Part shown: positions 63,931-64,000 of the stretch, in pieces
How the letters are laid out: the number at the start of each line of letters is the position of its first letter
Numbering within the stretch: position 1 is the stretch's first letter
Source: Diplonema papillatum
Lineage: Eukaryota; Euglenozoa; Diplonemea; Diplonemida; Diplonemidae
Assembly (NCBI GenBank): GCA_030068145.1
Contig: JAPJBO010000044.1
Location: forward strand, 62,001 to 126,000
Reading direction: 5' to 3'
DNA: 64,000 nucleotides
Program-made: the position numbers and the translations under genes
Notes under the pieces: model-generated
What the model was told of the DNA's origin: nothing
Seen by the model: the letters and a program-made list of their open reading frames with translations, nothing else
Databases searched by the model: none

Positions 63931-64000
63931 CTGAAAAACGCAACCCCTCCGATGCGGACAGCACCTCGTGATGTCCGCATCACAAAAAAAAAAAAAAGTG

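Overview
This is a low-gene-density window of a eukaryotic nuclear genome. The best taxonomic clue is a relic of the small-subunit rRNA 3' end at 9751-9891, which carries TGTAGGTGAACCTGCAG flanked by GC/GC pairs. I associate that form with Euglenozoa; most eukaryotes have a CCGTAGG...CCTGCGG form. GT-AG cis-introns, GC-rich long exons in an AT-richer repeat sea, and a set of genes pointing to flagella and heterotrophy suggest a diplonemid-like euglenozoan. That last step is inference.

Layout. 1-4.5 kb is repeats only. 4.6-7.7 kb has a truncated kinesin copy followed by a complete kinesin-14, then a 120-bp satellite (7.8-9.4 kb) and the SSU rRNA relic. 10-16.6 kb is dispersed repeats. 16.6-19.3 kb has one intact acyl-protein thioesterase plus several broken copies. 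19.7-21.1 kb has simple and 61-bp repeats. 21.2-22.5 kb is a DHHC-type palmitoyltransferase variant with one intron. 22.6-25.5 kb has two reverse-strand LSU rRNA fragments. 28.5-30.8 kb is an armadillo-like/MYND protein followed by about four decayed copies of its 3' end. 32.5-34.5 kb is a secreted glycoside hydrolase family 2 protein, followed by 3'-end fragments and twin GA microsatellites. 38.0-38.3 kb is a reverse-strand exon of an amino-acid transporter. 39.1-41.0 kb is an unknown small gene with three damaged copies. 41.6-42.1 kb is a USP-like C-terminus. 42.9-43.5 kb is a small, possibly axonemal protein. 45.4-57.5 kb is a beta-adaptin gene split into five exons; I joined the exons by matching intron phase. 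Its introns hold satellites, MITE-like elements, an antisense USP relic and an antisense reverse transcriptase relic. 61.1-63.6 kb is a secreted PAN(x3)-C-type lectin protein whose single intron begins in a (GT)n tract.

All intact genes lie on the + strand. The gene products fit membrane traffic (beta-adaptin, palmitoyltransferase, thioesterase), microtubules/flagellum (kinesin-14, a MIP-like protein) and extracellular carbohydrate binding or hydrolysis (GH2, PAN-lectin). They are not an operon and need not work together.

Two themes deserve attention. Almost every gene is accompanied by truncated tandem copies of one of its own ends. A family of about 200-bp elements with terminal inverted repeats carries splice-site-like sequences inside it. 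A dispersed motif of about 55 bp also recurs upstream of several genes and gene copies. ORFs across satellites and microsatellites on either strand are shadows and were not called.
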